Shown piece after piece: positions 27,812 through 35,872 of a stretch of 64,000 nucleotides of DNA (positions within the stretch are counted from its first letter, which is position 1; every line of letters begins with the position of its first letter). The position numbers and the translations under genes are program-made. The stretch covers positions 1 to 64,000 of the forward strand of contig NZ_MJUW02000017.1 in NCBI RefSeq assembly GCF_001753675.2. The letters are read 5' to 3'. Below the pieces are notes generated by a model. That model made no database searches, was not told the origin of the DNA, and worked only from the letters and a program-made list of their open reading frames with translations. The stretch comes from Candidatus Brocadia sapporoensis. GTDB lineage: Bacteria; Planctomycetota; Brocadiia; Brocadiales; Brocadiaceae.

Positions 27812-29302
27812 CTATTTCCTGCCGTTGATGGATTGCATAATCTCCCTGAAACTTTCCAAACCGGCCTCCAGAGTTTCAATAATATCCATGGCCAATTCAT
27901 CTGGATCGGGCAAGTTATCAAGGTCAGCCAGGGACTTATCTTTTATCCACGCGATATCAAGCGAAGTCTTGTCACGGCCGATGATTTCATCATACGTGAA
28001 TTTTCTCCACCTGCCTTCTGGAGTAGTCTCTGCATGATATATTTCCTTTCGTTTGTTACGGTTGGTTGGATTGTAGCAGGTAATGAAATCCTTAAGATCG
28101 TCCAGCTTTAAGGTGTTTTTCTTCAGTGTGTGATGGATATTGGTGCGGTAATCGTAAATCCATGTTTCCTTCGTCCATGCCTTTTTCCCTGCGGGTTTTG
28201 CATCAAAGAAGATCACATTTGCCTTTACGCCCTGCGCATAAAAAATCCCTGTTGGTAAACGAAGGATTGTGTGCAGGTCTGTGGTTTCCAAAAGTTTCTT
28301 ACGCACCGTTTCTCCAGCCCCACCTTCAAACAATACATTATCGGGTACCACAACGGCCGCCTGTCCCGTCGTTTTTAACATAGTGTGAATATGCTGGACA
28401 AAGTTGAGTTGCTTGTTGCTCGTGGTTGCCCAAAAATCCTGCCGGTTGTAAGTAAGGTCTTCCTTTTCCTGTTCTCCTTCTTCATTCGTAAATGTCATGC
28501 TGCTCTTCTTTCCGAACGGCGGATTGGTGAGGACATAATCGTACCGCCTGCCATCATCGGCAACCAACGCATCGGTGGAAGAAATCACATTTTCGCTGTC
28601 AATATCACCGATGTTGTGCAGAAACAGGTTCATCAGACACAACCTGCGGGTACTGGCGACAATCTCGTTGCCGAAAAATGTCTTGTATTTAAGAAACTGC
28701 TTTTGCTCTTTGTCCAGCGAAGGGTTGCCGGCAATGAAATCATAAGCAGCCAAAAAGAACCCGCCCGTGCCGCAAGCGGGGTCAGCAATGGTTTTGCCGG
28801 GTTCCGGACGAAGACATTCCACCATTGCTTTAATCAACGCCCTTGGCGTGAAGTATTGTCCGGCGCCGCTTTTCGTGTCCTCAGCATTTTTCTCTAAAAG
28901 TCCTTCGTAAATCTGTCCTTTCACGTCTGTGCCCATGGTGCTCCACCGCTCTTTGTTAATCATGTCAATCAGCTTGTAGAGTTTGGCAGGGTCCTGAATC
29001 TTGTTTTGGCTCTTGGTAAAGATCTGTCCAAGGATTCCTTTTTGTTGCGAAAGCTCACGAAGCAATGTGGTGTAATGCTGTTCCAGCGCTGCGCCCTTCT
29101 TTTCCGTCAGACTTTCCCAGGTATATTCTTTCGGTATAGGAAGTTTGCGGTAGTACGGCGGCTTTGAAAACTCATCTGCCATCTTCAGGAACAGCATATA
29201 GGTGAGTTGTTCTAAATAATCGCCATAGCCTACGCCGTCATCCCGAAGGGTATGGCAAAAGTTCCATATTTTGCTGATTATTGACGAAGTGTTATCGCTC
29301 AT
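27812..29302 (-). CDS. hsdM: Type I restriction-modification DNA methyltransferase subunit
   Basis: Adenine-N6 methyltransferase subunit of a type I system, 496 residues, intact. The N-terminal helical domain includes LTYMLFLKMADEFSKPPYYR, the AdoMet site is ADPACGTGGFFLAAYDFI near residue 180, and the catalytic motif is LTNPPFGKKSSM near 260. The C-terminal TRD-contacting region is present (LPDPDELAMDIIETLEAGL). With one HsdS it would form the M2S methylase. It is the most distal hsd gene in transcription order, after the hsdS tail/REP cluster, so the cluster may affect its expression. Confidence 0.97.
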   Translation of the reverse strand: MSDNTSSIISKIWNFCHTLRDDGVGYGDYLEQLTYMLFLKMADEFSKPPYYRKLPIPKEYTWESLTEKKGAALEQHYTTLLRELSQQKGILGQIFTKSQNKIQDPAKLYKLIDMINKERWSTMGTDVKGQIYEGLLEKNAEDTKSGAGQYFTPRALIKAMVECLRPEPGKTIADPACGTGGFFLAAYDFIAGNPSLDKEQKQFLKYKTFFGNEIVASTRRLCLMNLFLHNIGDIDSENVISSTDALVADDGRRYDYVLTNPPFGKKSSMTFTNEEGEQEKEDLTYNRQDFWATTSNKQLNFVQHIHTMLKTTGQAAVVVPDNVLFEGGAGETVRKKLLETTDLHTILRLPTGIFYAQGVKANVIFFDAKPAGKKAWTKETWIYDYRTNIHHTLKKNTLKLDDLKDFITCYNPTNRNKRKEIYHAETTPEGRWRKFTYDEIIGRDKTSLDIAWIKDKSLADLDNLPDPDELAMDIIETLEAGLESFREIMQSINGRK

Positions 29303-29542
29303 ATCTTTTCAATCTTGCCCTTCTGAGTGTCTAATACCGCAGTAAACAAAGAAAATTCAAACCATTCATTAAACATTTTCATGGTCTATACTCATGTCAT
29401 CCCTTCGGGATTTTCCTGTTCATCCAATGGTTTTAACCCCAAAGGGGTGTGATTATTATAGAAAACCAATCGCCACCACCATGTAAACCCCGAAGGGGTG
29501 ATATAGTATTGTTTTTGCCGTTATATGCCACCCCTTCGGGAT
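29303..29542. repeat. REP-like palindrome cluster before hsdM
   Basis: Short G/C-cored palindromes in an AT-rich background: atcccttcgggat at 29399-29411, aaccccaaaggggt at 29435-29448, aaccccgaaggggt at 29486-29499 and caccccttcgggat at 29529-29542. They belong to two related variants (tcccgaaggga and ccccgaagggg) that recur at 29769-29833 and 30671-30828. Spacers share tgattattatag and similar words. There is no coding potential. Such repeats are typical partners of Y1 REP-associated transposases. Confidence 0.8.
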
Positions 29543-29732
29543 TTTTTCTTCAATACCGCATTCTTCTCCCTCTCTGCCTTTATCCTCTCCAAAAGTTTTG
29601 ATGGCGATTCGTCTTTGGGGTTTTAGGCTACCAGCTTTCCATTAAAATGCCTCTTTCAAAATACTTTGCCACAAGGCTTCACTTTGCTGCAAGTTGTGAA
29701 CAATGGTTTCTTCCAAATTTATCGCAACCGGA
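29540..29732 (-). pseudogene. hsdS 3'-end fragment, copy 3
   Basis: On the minus strand this reads LEETIVHNLQQSEALWQSIL, then KEAF, a stop and frameshifts, then KPQRRIAIK in one frame or the remnants of GKLVA-NPKDESPSKLLERI in others, closing with KKIPKG at the REP palindrome. It is clearly homologous to the last about 65 residues of the intact HsdS (KLEETITTALQQSEALRQSI). No target-recognition domain is attached. It cannot be functional on its own and is read as residue of a lost or recombined hsdS copy. Confidence 0.75.
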
Positions 29733-29768
29733 GTGGCGTCTTCCCGTTTATTAAATAATGGTTTTTTA

Positions 29769-29833
29769 ATCCCGAAGGGATGTAATTATTATAGCAATAT
29801 CATTGTGCAATTATTTCTAAACCCCGAAGGGGT
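29769..29833. repeat. REP-like palindrome pair downstream of Y1 transposase
   Basis: atcccgaagggat (29769-29781) and aaccccgaaggggt (29820-29833), about 40 bases apart. The same pair with the same order and spacing is present at 30671-30734 on the other side of the transposase gene. The remaining bases to 29936 are AT-rich with no gene. The duplicated pair suggests that a unit of hsdS tail plus REP pair has been copied as a block. Confidence 0.8.
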
Positions 29834-29936
29834 GATATATTATCGCTATCGTCATTTTATTACACATCTTCTGGTTTGTGTGGTATTTTACGGTTCATAT
29901 CTATAATCCATCGTAACTCAGTCAGTGGTGGAAATA

Positions 29937-30398
29937 TTATTCCATCCACTCAAACAAATAATTTTCATTATATTCAATTTCAAATTTTTTCAAAAAGTCA
30001 ATATATTCCTCCCGGAAGGTTTTCGTGCGGTGATGTTCCTCCTGATTCAATATATAATCGTAAACATTTTGAATATGTGAATGAGAATATGAAAATGCGC
30101 CGTATCCTTCCTGCCAGGAAAACTTCCCTGTTACCAATTTTTTCTCATTGATAAAATTAGATGAATTGTTTTTGATGTCACGAACCAAATCCGCAATAGC
30201 CATGGCAGGCCGCAATCCGACAAAAGCATGGATATGGTCAGGCATTCCATTGACAATGATTGGCTTTTGTTCTTTGCCTTTGATGACTCCGGCAATGTAT
30301 TTATACAATTCATCTTTCCATTCCTTACAAATAAAATTTCCCCGTCCTTGTACAGAAAAAACAACCTGAATGTAAATTTGTGAAAATGTGCCTGCCAT
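29937..30398 (-). CDS. Y1 (IS200/REP-associated) tyrosine transposase
   Basis: An intact 153-residue HUH single-strand transposase. The metal-binding HUH motif is in NGMPDHIHAFVGL near residue 57. The catalytic tyrosine region is HIQNVYDYILNQEEHH near 110, with GKFSWQEGYGAFSYSHSH just before it. A good ribosome binding site, AGGGGGA, precedes ATG 30398. It is flanked on both sides by REP-like palindromes and truncated hsdS ends, so it could be a domesticated REP-transposase (RAYT) or a single-gene IS200-like insertion. The frame is complete and codons look undamaged, so activity is possible. Confidence 0.88.
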   Translation of the reverse strand: MAGTFSQIYIQVVFSVQGRGNFICKEWKDELYKYIAGVIKGKEQKPIIVNGMPDHIHAFVGLRPAMAIADLVRDIKNNSSNFINEKKLVTGKFSWQEGYGAFSYSHSHIQNVYDYILNQEEHHRTKTFREEYIDFLKKFEIEYNENYLFEWME

Positions 30399-30417
30399 AG
30401 TATTCCCCCTATAATCA

Positions 30418-30661
30418 TATCATCCCTTCGGGATTGTCTTTTTGCATATGGTGTCTTCGGCATATCCTTTCCCTTGTCTTCCTTCATTCTCTCCAGGAGT
30501 TTTGATGCCGGTTCCTCTTTTGGGTCTTGCGCAACCAACCTTCCTTCGAATGCCTTTTTCAAAATGCTCTGCCGCAGGACTTCGCTTTGTTGCAAGGCGG
30601 TTGGGATAGTTTCTTCCCAATATATTGTTAACGGCATAGCGTTATCACATATTTCAAGCAA
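30418..30661 (-). pseudogene. hsdS 3'-end fragment, copy 2
   Basis: The minus strand reads ETIPTALQQSEVLRQSILKK then AFEGRLVAQDPKEEPASKLL, closely matching the intact HsdS tail (ITTALQQSEALRQSILKKAF, EGKLVEQNPKDEPASKLLE). The expected ending KKTIPKG plus stop appears one frame over at the REP palindrome 30421-30434, so an indel in an A run separates body and end. Nothing resembling target-recognition domains precedes it; a REP palindrome lies directly upstream at 30671. The fused frame would otherwise run on into the Y1 transposase gene. Confidence 0.85.
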
Positions 30662-30670
30662 TGGCTTTTA

Positions 30671-30828
30671 ATCCCGAAGGGATGACATTATTATAGCATA
30701 TCGTTACGCGATTATTTTATAACCCCGAAGGGGTGGCATATTGTCGTTATTGCCGTTCTATTTCACCCCTTCGGGGTTGAATTTGGTGTTACGGTTTTTT
30801 CCCTATAATCATGTCATCCCTTCGGGAT
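30671..30828. repeat. REP-like palindrome cluster at hsdS 3' end
   Basis: Four palindromes: atcccgaagggat (30671-30683), aaccccgaaggggt (30721-30734), caccccttcggggt (30764-30777) and atcccttcgggat (30816-30828). The last one is coding: read on the minus strand it supplies the final HsdS codons I-P-K-G plus the TGA stop. The flanking word cctataatcatgtcatccc at about 30800 recurs before the copy at 30421, marking a duplicated segment. Confidence 0.85.
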
Positions 30829-32202
30829 TTTCTTCTTTAACGTCCCATTACTCTCACTCTCTGCCTTGATCCTCTCCAGGAGTTTTGATGCCGGTTCGTC
30901 TTTGGGGTTTTGTTCTACCAGCTTTCCTTCAAATGCCTTTTTCAAAATGCTTTGTCGCAGGGCCTCGCTTTGCTGCAAGGCGGTTGTTATGGTTTCTTCC
31001 AATTTATCGCATACTGAAAGGCGGGTTTCTATTTCCAGAACGATTTGGTGTTGTTCTTCTTTTGGTGGAACAAACAATTCAATTTCTTTAAAATCTTTAA
31101 TTCCAACTAAATTAGGCATTGCAGTTCCCTGTGATTGGTCGAATATTTTCTTTTGAAAAAATGCGGTACGAAAGTGCAAAATGAAATATTTATTCCCAAT
31201 AATATCATTTTTCAATCTTATTCTTAGCAATGCTTGATTTATAATTCCAGGTTTTGCATCTTCAGGTATTTCTGAAACTCTTCCAAGCGTGACACCTGAA
31301 CAACTAACAATCAAATCACCAGGAATTACTTCGAAATTGATTAGTTCTTGATATTTTTTTTCATCAATAAAATATTTCCCTCTGTATGGATCGTCATTTA
31401 TTGCATTTCCTTGCTCATAAACTTTGTATCCATCAGCAACAAAAAACTCTTTCTTAATTGCACTTCCAAAAGGTCCTCTCCTTAATCCATCTTTCTCCTT
31501 TGTTATATCTTTTAATTTTAGAAGTTTCCATCCCTCTGGTAATTCACCCTCTTTCACATCTTCATGCGTCAACCTTCCTTCAAAAGCCCACTTCAACACG
31601 GCCAGCCGGTAGATTTTGAGTTGCTGCTGGGCGGTTTTTAAACTTTCAACGCCTTTGTCTAATTCGCTGAAGAGTTCTTCTATTTTGGCTACAATGCGGT
31701 GCTGTTCAGGGAGAGGGGGGAGAGGGATTTGAACAAACATAACAAACTTTGAGCTTATACCACCTTGTGCCGCACCCCTGAAGTCGTGCAGAATTTCATT
31801 CTTTCCTGCCTGAGAATACAATTTATAAAAAGCGTATTTGGGCAATAGACATTCTTTCACTCTAACAATAAAAACGTGTTCATTAATCACGGCTTTTTCA
31901 TAGGGAAAATCACTTCCAACAAAACTTGTTTTCCCAGTTGTAGCTCCGTCTTTTACAACGATAATATCTTGAGGTGCGATTCTCCCCTTTATCATATAAT
32001 TGGCAAATTCAACCGGAACAAATTTGATTTTTGAAAAATCAAATCCTCCATTATTATTCAAATGTTCACCTCCAACACTGGGAATACCTGTCTCAATTCC
32101 TTGCACCCCACCTTTAGGTCTTTTGCCACTTTCCAAAGCAGAAATTAGCTCCCCCAACTTCACCACTTCCCAACTTGGAGGTATTTTGTTTCTATCAATC
32201 AT
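30814..32202 (-). CDS. hsdS: Type I restriction-modification specificity subunit
   Basis: A 462-residue DNA-recognition subunit. It shows two target recognition domains, each followed by a conserved helical spacer: PPLPEQHRIVAKIEELFSEL (about 150-170), with KTAQQQLKIYRLAVLKWAFE after it, and PPKEEQHQIVLEIETRL (about 370-390), with ALQQSEALRQSILKKAFEGK after it. Start ATG 32202 gives MIDRNKIPPSW, a usual HsdS opening (IPPSWEVVKLGELI). The last residues IPKG are encoded by a REP-like palindrome. Two truncated copies of its C-terminus lie downstream. Being intact with hsdM, it can probably support methylation. Confidence 0.96.
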   Translation of the reverse strand: MIDRNKIPPSWEVVKLGELISALESGKRPKGGVQGIETGIPSVGGEHLNNNGGFDFSKIKFVPVEFANYMIKGRIAPQDIIVVKDGATTGKTSFVGSDFPYEKAVINEHVFIVRVKECLLPKYAFYKLYSQAGKNEILHDFRGAAQGGISSKFVMFVQIPLPPLPEQHRIVAKIEELFSELDKGVESLKTAQQQLKIYRLAVLKWAFEGRLTHEDVKEGELPEGWKLLKLKDITKEKDGLRRGPFGSAIKKEFFVADGYKVYEQGNAINDDPYRGKYFIDEKKYQELINFEVIPGDLIVSCSGVTLGRVSEIPEDAKPGIINQALLRIRLKNDIIGNKYFILHFRTAFFQKKIFDQSQGTAMPNLVGIKDFKEIELFVPPKEEQHQIVLEIETRLSVCDKLEETITTALQQSEALRQSILKKAFEGKLVEQNPKDEPASKLLERIKAESESNGTLKKKIPKG

Positions 32203-32581
32203 ATTATGACGTTTTCTTTAAGGATAATCACCGATAAAGCATTGGAATTAATATGGAACCAATACGGGATGTCTATCAAATAACCGTCAAATAAAAAATG
32301 GTTGTCAATTAAAGAGTTATGATGGAAACAATCCCTGCCTATCAAATAACCATCAAATAAGATTTTGACCAACACTTTAGCTTTTTGAAAAATAACCCCG
32401 TAGGGGTGAAATGTTTATAGAAAAACGTGATATACACTATTTTAGCTCCATAGGAGCGGCATGTTGTTTCTGTGTTTCACATGCCGCTCCTATGGAGCTT
32501 GATTGTGGCATAATGGTTTATCTATAAACATATCGCTCCTAACGGAGCTTTTCACGGTATTTTTTTCAAAATATTAAAGTA
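32203..32581. repeat. Second palindrome family between hsdS and hsdR
   Basis: There is no gene. The stretch contains a direct repeat tatcaaataacc[g/a]tcaaataa at 32275-32295 and 32338-32359. Then come aaccccgtaggggtg (32394-32408), a perfect 19-bp-arm inverted repeat (agctccataggagcggcat at 32444-32462, its complement at 32481-32499), and a related half-palindrome atcgctcctaacggagctt near 32532-32550. The words tttatagaaaaac and tctataaacat flank this set. The gctcc/ggagc core differs from the cccgaaggg family near hsdS, so two repeat families meet in this locus. Confidence 0.8.
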
Positions 32582-32719
32582 TTACGATTTTGATAATGCA
32601 GAAAGCAATCCACCGATTTCTTCCGGTGAATGAAAATTGTGTTTGAACTCTAACCACGCCGATTCCTTCGGAAGTTTCAATAGTTGTTGCAATAGAAATT
32701 TAATGTCCGTGTTGCTCAT
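32582..32719 (-). pseudogene. Short AlbA_2/Schlafen-like N-terminal fragment
   Basis: A 45-residue frame beginning MSNTDIKFLLQQLLKLPKES and continuing AWLEFKHNFHSPEEIGGLLS. The phrase E-S-x-x-L/W-E-F-K, then an E-E-I-G-x-x-x-S-A-L-S helix, matches the start of the AlbA_2 (divergent AAA-4/Schlafen-like) domain, which is normally more than 300 residues and sometimes a restriction-associated protein. It ends right after SALSKS. It lies 4 bases downstream of the hsdR end on the same strand. Probably a truncated remnant; a functional small protein is less likely. Confidence 0.6.
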
Positions 32720-32723
32720 TTAT

Positions 32724-35515
32724 TTATGCCGCCAATGACTCATTTAGCTCGTTTATAATTTCATCCATCCTGTCGCCAAAGAGCTGATACATCTTTCCCT
32801 TGCCGCCTGCGGCATCGAAGGGTGTGTAATCCAGGTCATCGGCATCCAGGTGGATGCTGGTAGCTATGTGGTCTTTTATCATCCGCAACCATTGCATCTG
32901 CTCTTCCGTAAACTTCAATGCGCCTGCCTGTTTCTTAAACACCCAGTTCTGAAAATTTTTGTCCACGGTTTTGTCGTAAGTCGTCAGCGTTTTATCCACG
33001 CCTGAAACCTTACGGATTAAAGAGACCAAGGCAATCAGTTCATTCCGTGGACTACCTCTTGCTGCACTTGTTACAGCATCCAGTTGCTCATAGGCACGCC
33101 ACACCTGCATGGGGGCAAGCACGGGCTTATCCGCCTTCAGTTTTTCCAACACGTCTTTCATCATGGCGTAGGTAAGTTCACGCCTGCGATACGGCTGCGC
33201 ATAAAAAATCTGCAAAGCAGTGATTTCTTCCTTGTGTTGCGCTATCCATGCCTTAAAATCATGCACCAGGGTTTCTGCCTTTGTCTTGTTGTCTTTGTCC
33301 CAGCCCACATTGATTACGGTATCGGGATTTTGCATATCGATCTTCTGTTCGTGCGCCTTGCGGACGTTTTCAATGTATTCATTCAACTCACCGGTAAATA
33401 CCTTGGCTGCGTTGTCCTGCAATTCAGTTTTCAGGCGATTGAATTTTTCTTCCTTCTCAACGGGCGCTGCGCCGGGATTTTCCTGTTCTACCTTCATGCG
33501 CAAATCTTCCAGGGTGTCAGGATTAAAGACATTCAGCAAACCCTTCACCACCTGCGAAACGCTTTTGCCGTTGGCCTTTGCAGAAAATTGTATCTTCTCT
33601 TTGTCGGTAATTTGTTTTTCCAGTCGTGTCAGGCGGTTGGCAACAGAAGTGAACAACTCTTCCTCCCGAGCTCCTACGGCAATGGCTGCCAGCAAGTCTT
33701 TTAAGGGCACTCCGGGCTTCTTTTCCAGAGGACGGCTGTCGGTTTTCAGACTTTTTGTAACGCCGATAGCGTCCACAATTACAAAATGGTCTTTGGTGTA
33801 TTTGGCCGAAGGCGACACCTTTTTCAGGTCATCAAAGGGAACGGTTCGTGTGCCCCTGCCTTTCATCTGTTCAAAATAGTTTCGGCTCTTTACATCGCGC
33901 ATGAAGAGCAGGCATTCCAGTGGTTTTACATCCGTGCCGGTGGCAATCATGTCAACCGTAACGGCAATTCTCGGATGGTACTCGTTGCGGAATTGTGACA
34001 GCACCGACTTCGGGTCTTCTATGGCCTTGTAAGTCACTTTTTTACAAAAATGATTTTCTTCGGCAAACTCCTCACGAACGATCTGAATGATGTCGTCAGC
34101 GTGGGAATTGGTCTTGGCAAAGATAAGCGTCTTGGGCGTTTCAAATTCGTCCTGTCCATTGTAGCGGTCGGGAAATATTTCCGGCAGATGTTCCTTAATG
34201 TGCGAATGATCATGCGGATCTGATTGGGGTTCACCACGTCCCTGTCCAACTGCTGTGCGGTGTATGCCTCATCTTCATCCTGCAACTCCAGCCGTTTCTT
34301 CCTGCTCAATCGTTCACGGTGCTCCACGTATACGCCTTTCCAGAAAGTGGCGCCCTGCTGGGTGATTCGTGTATCAATGAGAAATACATCATAACCCACA
34401 TTTACGCCGTCGGCCACGGCTATTTCGTGGGAGTATTCCGAGACCAGGTTTTGGTCAAAGTAAGCCACGGTGCGCTGGTCAGGTGTTGCGGTTAATCCCA
34501 CCTGGAACACGTCAAAATATTCCAGCACCTGCTTCCACAGGTTGTAGATACTGCGGTGGCATTCGTCAATCACCACTACATCAAAGAATTCAATTGGTAG
34601 TTTTTTGTTGTATTCAACCGGCGGGACTTCTTTCGGCTGCCACCTCTCGTTCGGATTTTCTTCCTCGGCGCTTTCGCCCAGCTCTGTTCCTTTCAGAATG
34701 GAATACAAACGCTGAATGGTGCTGATGTAAACCTGGCTGTCAGAAGGGATATTGCTTGATTTCAAACGGTGTACCCCGTATAACTTGGAGAACTTGCGGT
34801 TGTCGTCATTTGGCTGATATGCCATGAATTCCTGTTCCGCCTGTTCGCCCAGATTTTTGGTGTCAACCAGAAACAAGATGCGCCTTGCATGGGTGTATTT
34901 CAGTAAACGATATATACCTGTGATGGCGGTATAGGTTTTCCCGGAACCCGTTGCCATCTGAATCAATGCCTTCGGCCTATTTTCTTTAAAGGATGTTTCA
35001 AGGTTGTTGATGGCCTTGATTTGACAGTCACGCAGTCTTTCAACAGGCAGCGCGGGCAGGTCAGGCAAACTGCCGCGAAGTGATTTTGATCTCTTCAGCC
35101 ATTCACGGAAGGTCTCCGGACGGTGAAAAGAAAATACGGGTCTTGAGCGCGGCTTGGGGTCTCTGAAGTCGGTGAACCGGGTAACTTCGCCGGTGCTTTC
35201 GTAAACAAAGGGAAGTGTTTCGTTATGTAAGTATTTGAGTTTTGCAGAGGCATATTCTTCAGATTGTGCCTCGTGAACGGTGAGGCGGTGTCCTCCTTCC
35301 TCACGCTTGGCTTCAATAACACCAACGGGTTTCCCACCAACAAACAAGACATAGTCGGCTACTCCCGCATCCGTCAGATACTCACGAACCGCAACCCCAA
35401 TTCCCGCATGAAGATTAATCCTGTTCTTATCCTGGATAAGCCAACCGCAGACATTGAGTTGCTTATCAATACGGTCTCGCGCTATTTGTTCGGGCGTTTG
35501 ATTACTCATTGCCAT
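32724..35515 (-). pseudogene. hsdR: Type I restriction endonuclease subunit, single frameshift
   Basis: A motor and nuclease subunit of about 930 residues, split at about 34196. The upstream part has the nuclease core (GVADYVLFVGGKPVGVIEAK, D and E-x-K near residues 55-70), Walker A (ATGSGKTY), the DEAH-type box VVIDECHRS and GLTATPDQ. Loss of one base in acattaagg (expected acatttaagg) shifts the frame after IRMIIRT. The correct frame continues KEHLPEIFPDRYNGQDE, KTLIFAKTNSHADDII and into the downstream part (IAVTVDMIATGTDVKPLECL, QMKGRGTRT, then the EcoEI-like C-terminal domain). The GTG at 34037 is not a credible independent start. Unless this is a sequencing error, restriction is off while methylation may persist. 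Confidence 0.9.
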
Positions 35516-35872
35516 AAAAACATATCAAAATCGATAAAAACATACAAGTATCAAATTATCTTGAATACCTTAAAAATACTGATAAAATCAAAAAAAGGCA
35601 AAACACATCAGGGCACCGGAAAAGCCCTGAAAATAGTATGAAAACATGGGTAAAGAATGTTACGTCCGGTTTTATTATAAGTAACGGAGGTAAAACTCTA
35701 CAGTGTGTTTTTTAAAAATTGTAACACTTTAGTTTTTTGAAAATTTCCCATAAAAACCGGGTATTAAATGCACTAAGGGCAGGTTTCAAACCTGCCCCGA
35801 CAAGGCAACATGATTCATATAGAGGGTTTTTAAAAAAACTAAAGTGTTACTAAAAATATTTGGAGTAATTTC
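35516..35872. other. Gap between hsdR and the EamA gene, holds a MITE-like element
   Basis: No gene in 357 bases. The AT-rich 35516-35720 has no recognised feature. 35721-35850 is the MITE-like element listed next. The 22 bases after it carry the weak ribosome binding site tttggag of the following gene. Confidence 0.6.
35721..35850. mobile_element. MITE-like element with terminal inverted repeats
   Basis: A 130-bp non-coding unit. The left end gtaacactttagttttttg (35721-35739) is the reverse complement of the right end aaaaaaactaaagtgttac (35832-35850), with 18-19 bp matching. Inside is a perfect palindrome gggcaggtttcaaacctgccc (about 35777-35797). A related left half recurs at 44334-44416 (aaccggatattaaatgca then ggggcaggtttgaaacctgcccc) beside the group II intron. 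It ends 22 bases before the EamA gene and may supply promoter or terminator signals. Confidence 0.7.

Noticed and set aside
29390-30830. Regularly spaced repeats resembling a CRISPR array.
   Set aside because: Units are palindromic, unevenly spaced and separated by hsdS tails and a transposase; no cas genes and no constant spacer length.
33084-33879. Two plus-strand frames of about 200 codons inside hsdR.
   Set aside because: They are opposite the conserved HsdR C-terminal region and have no start signal or domain.
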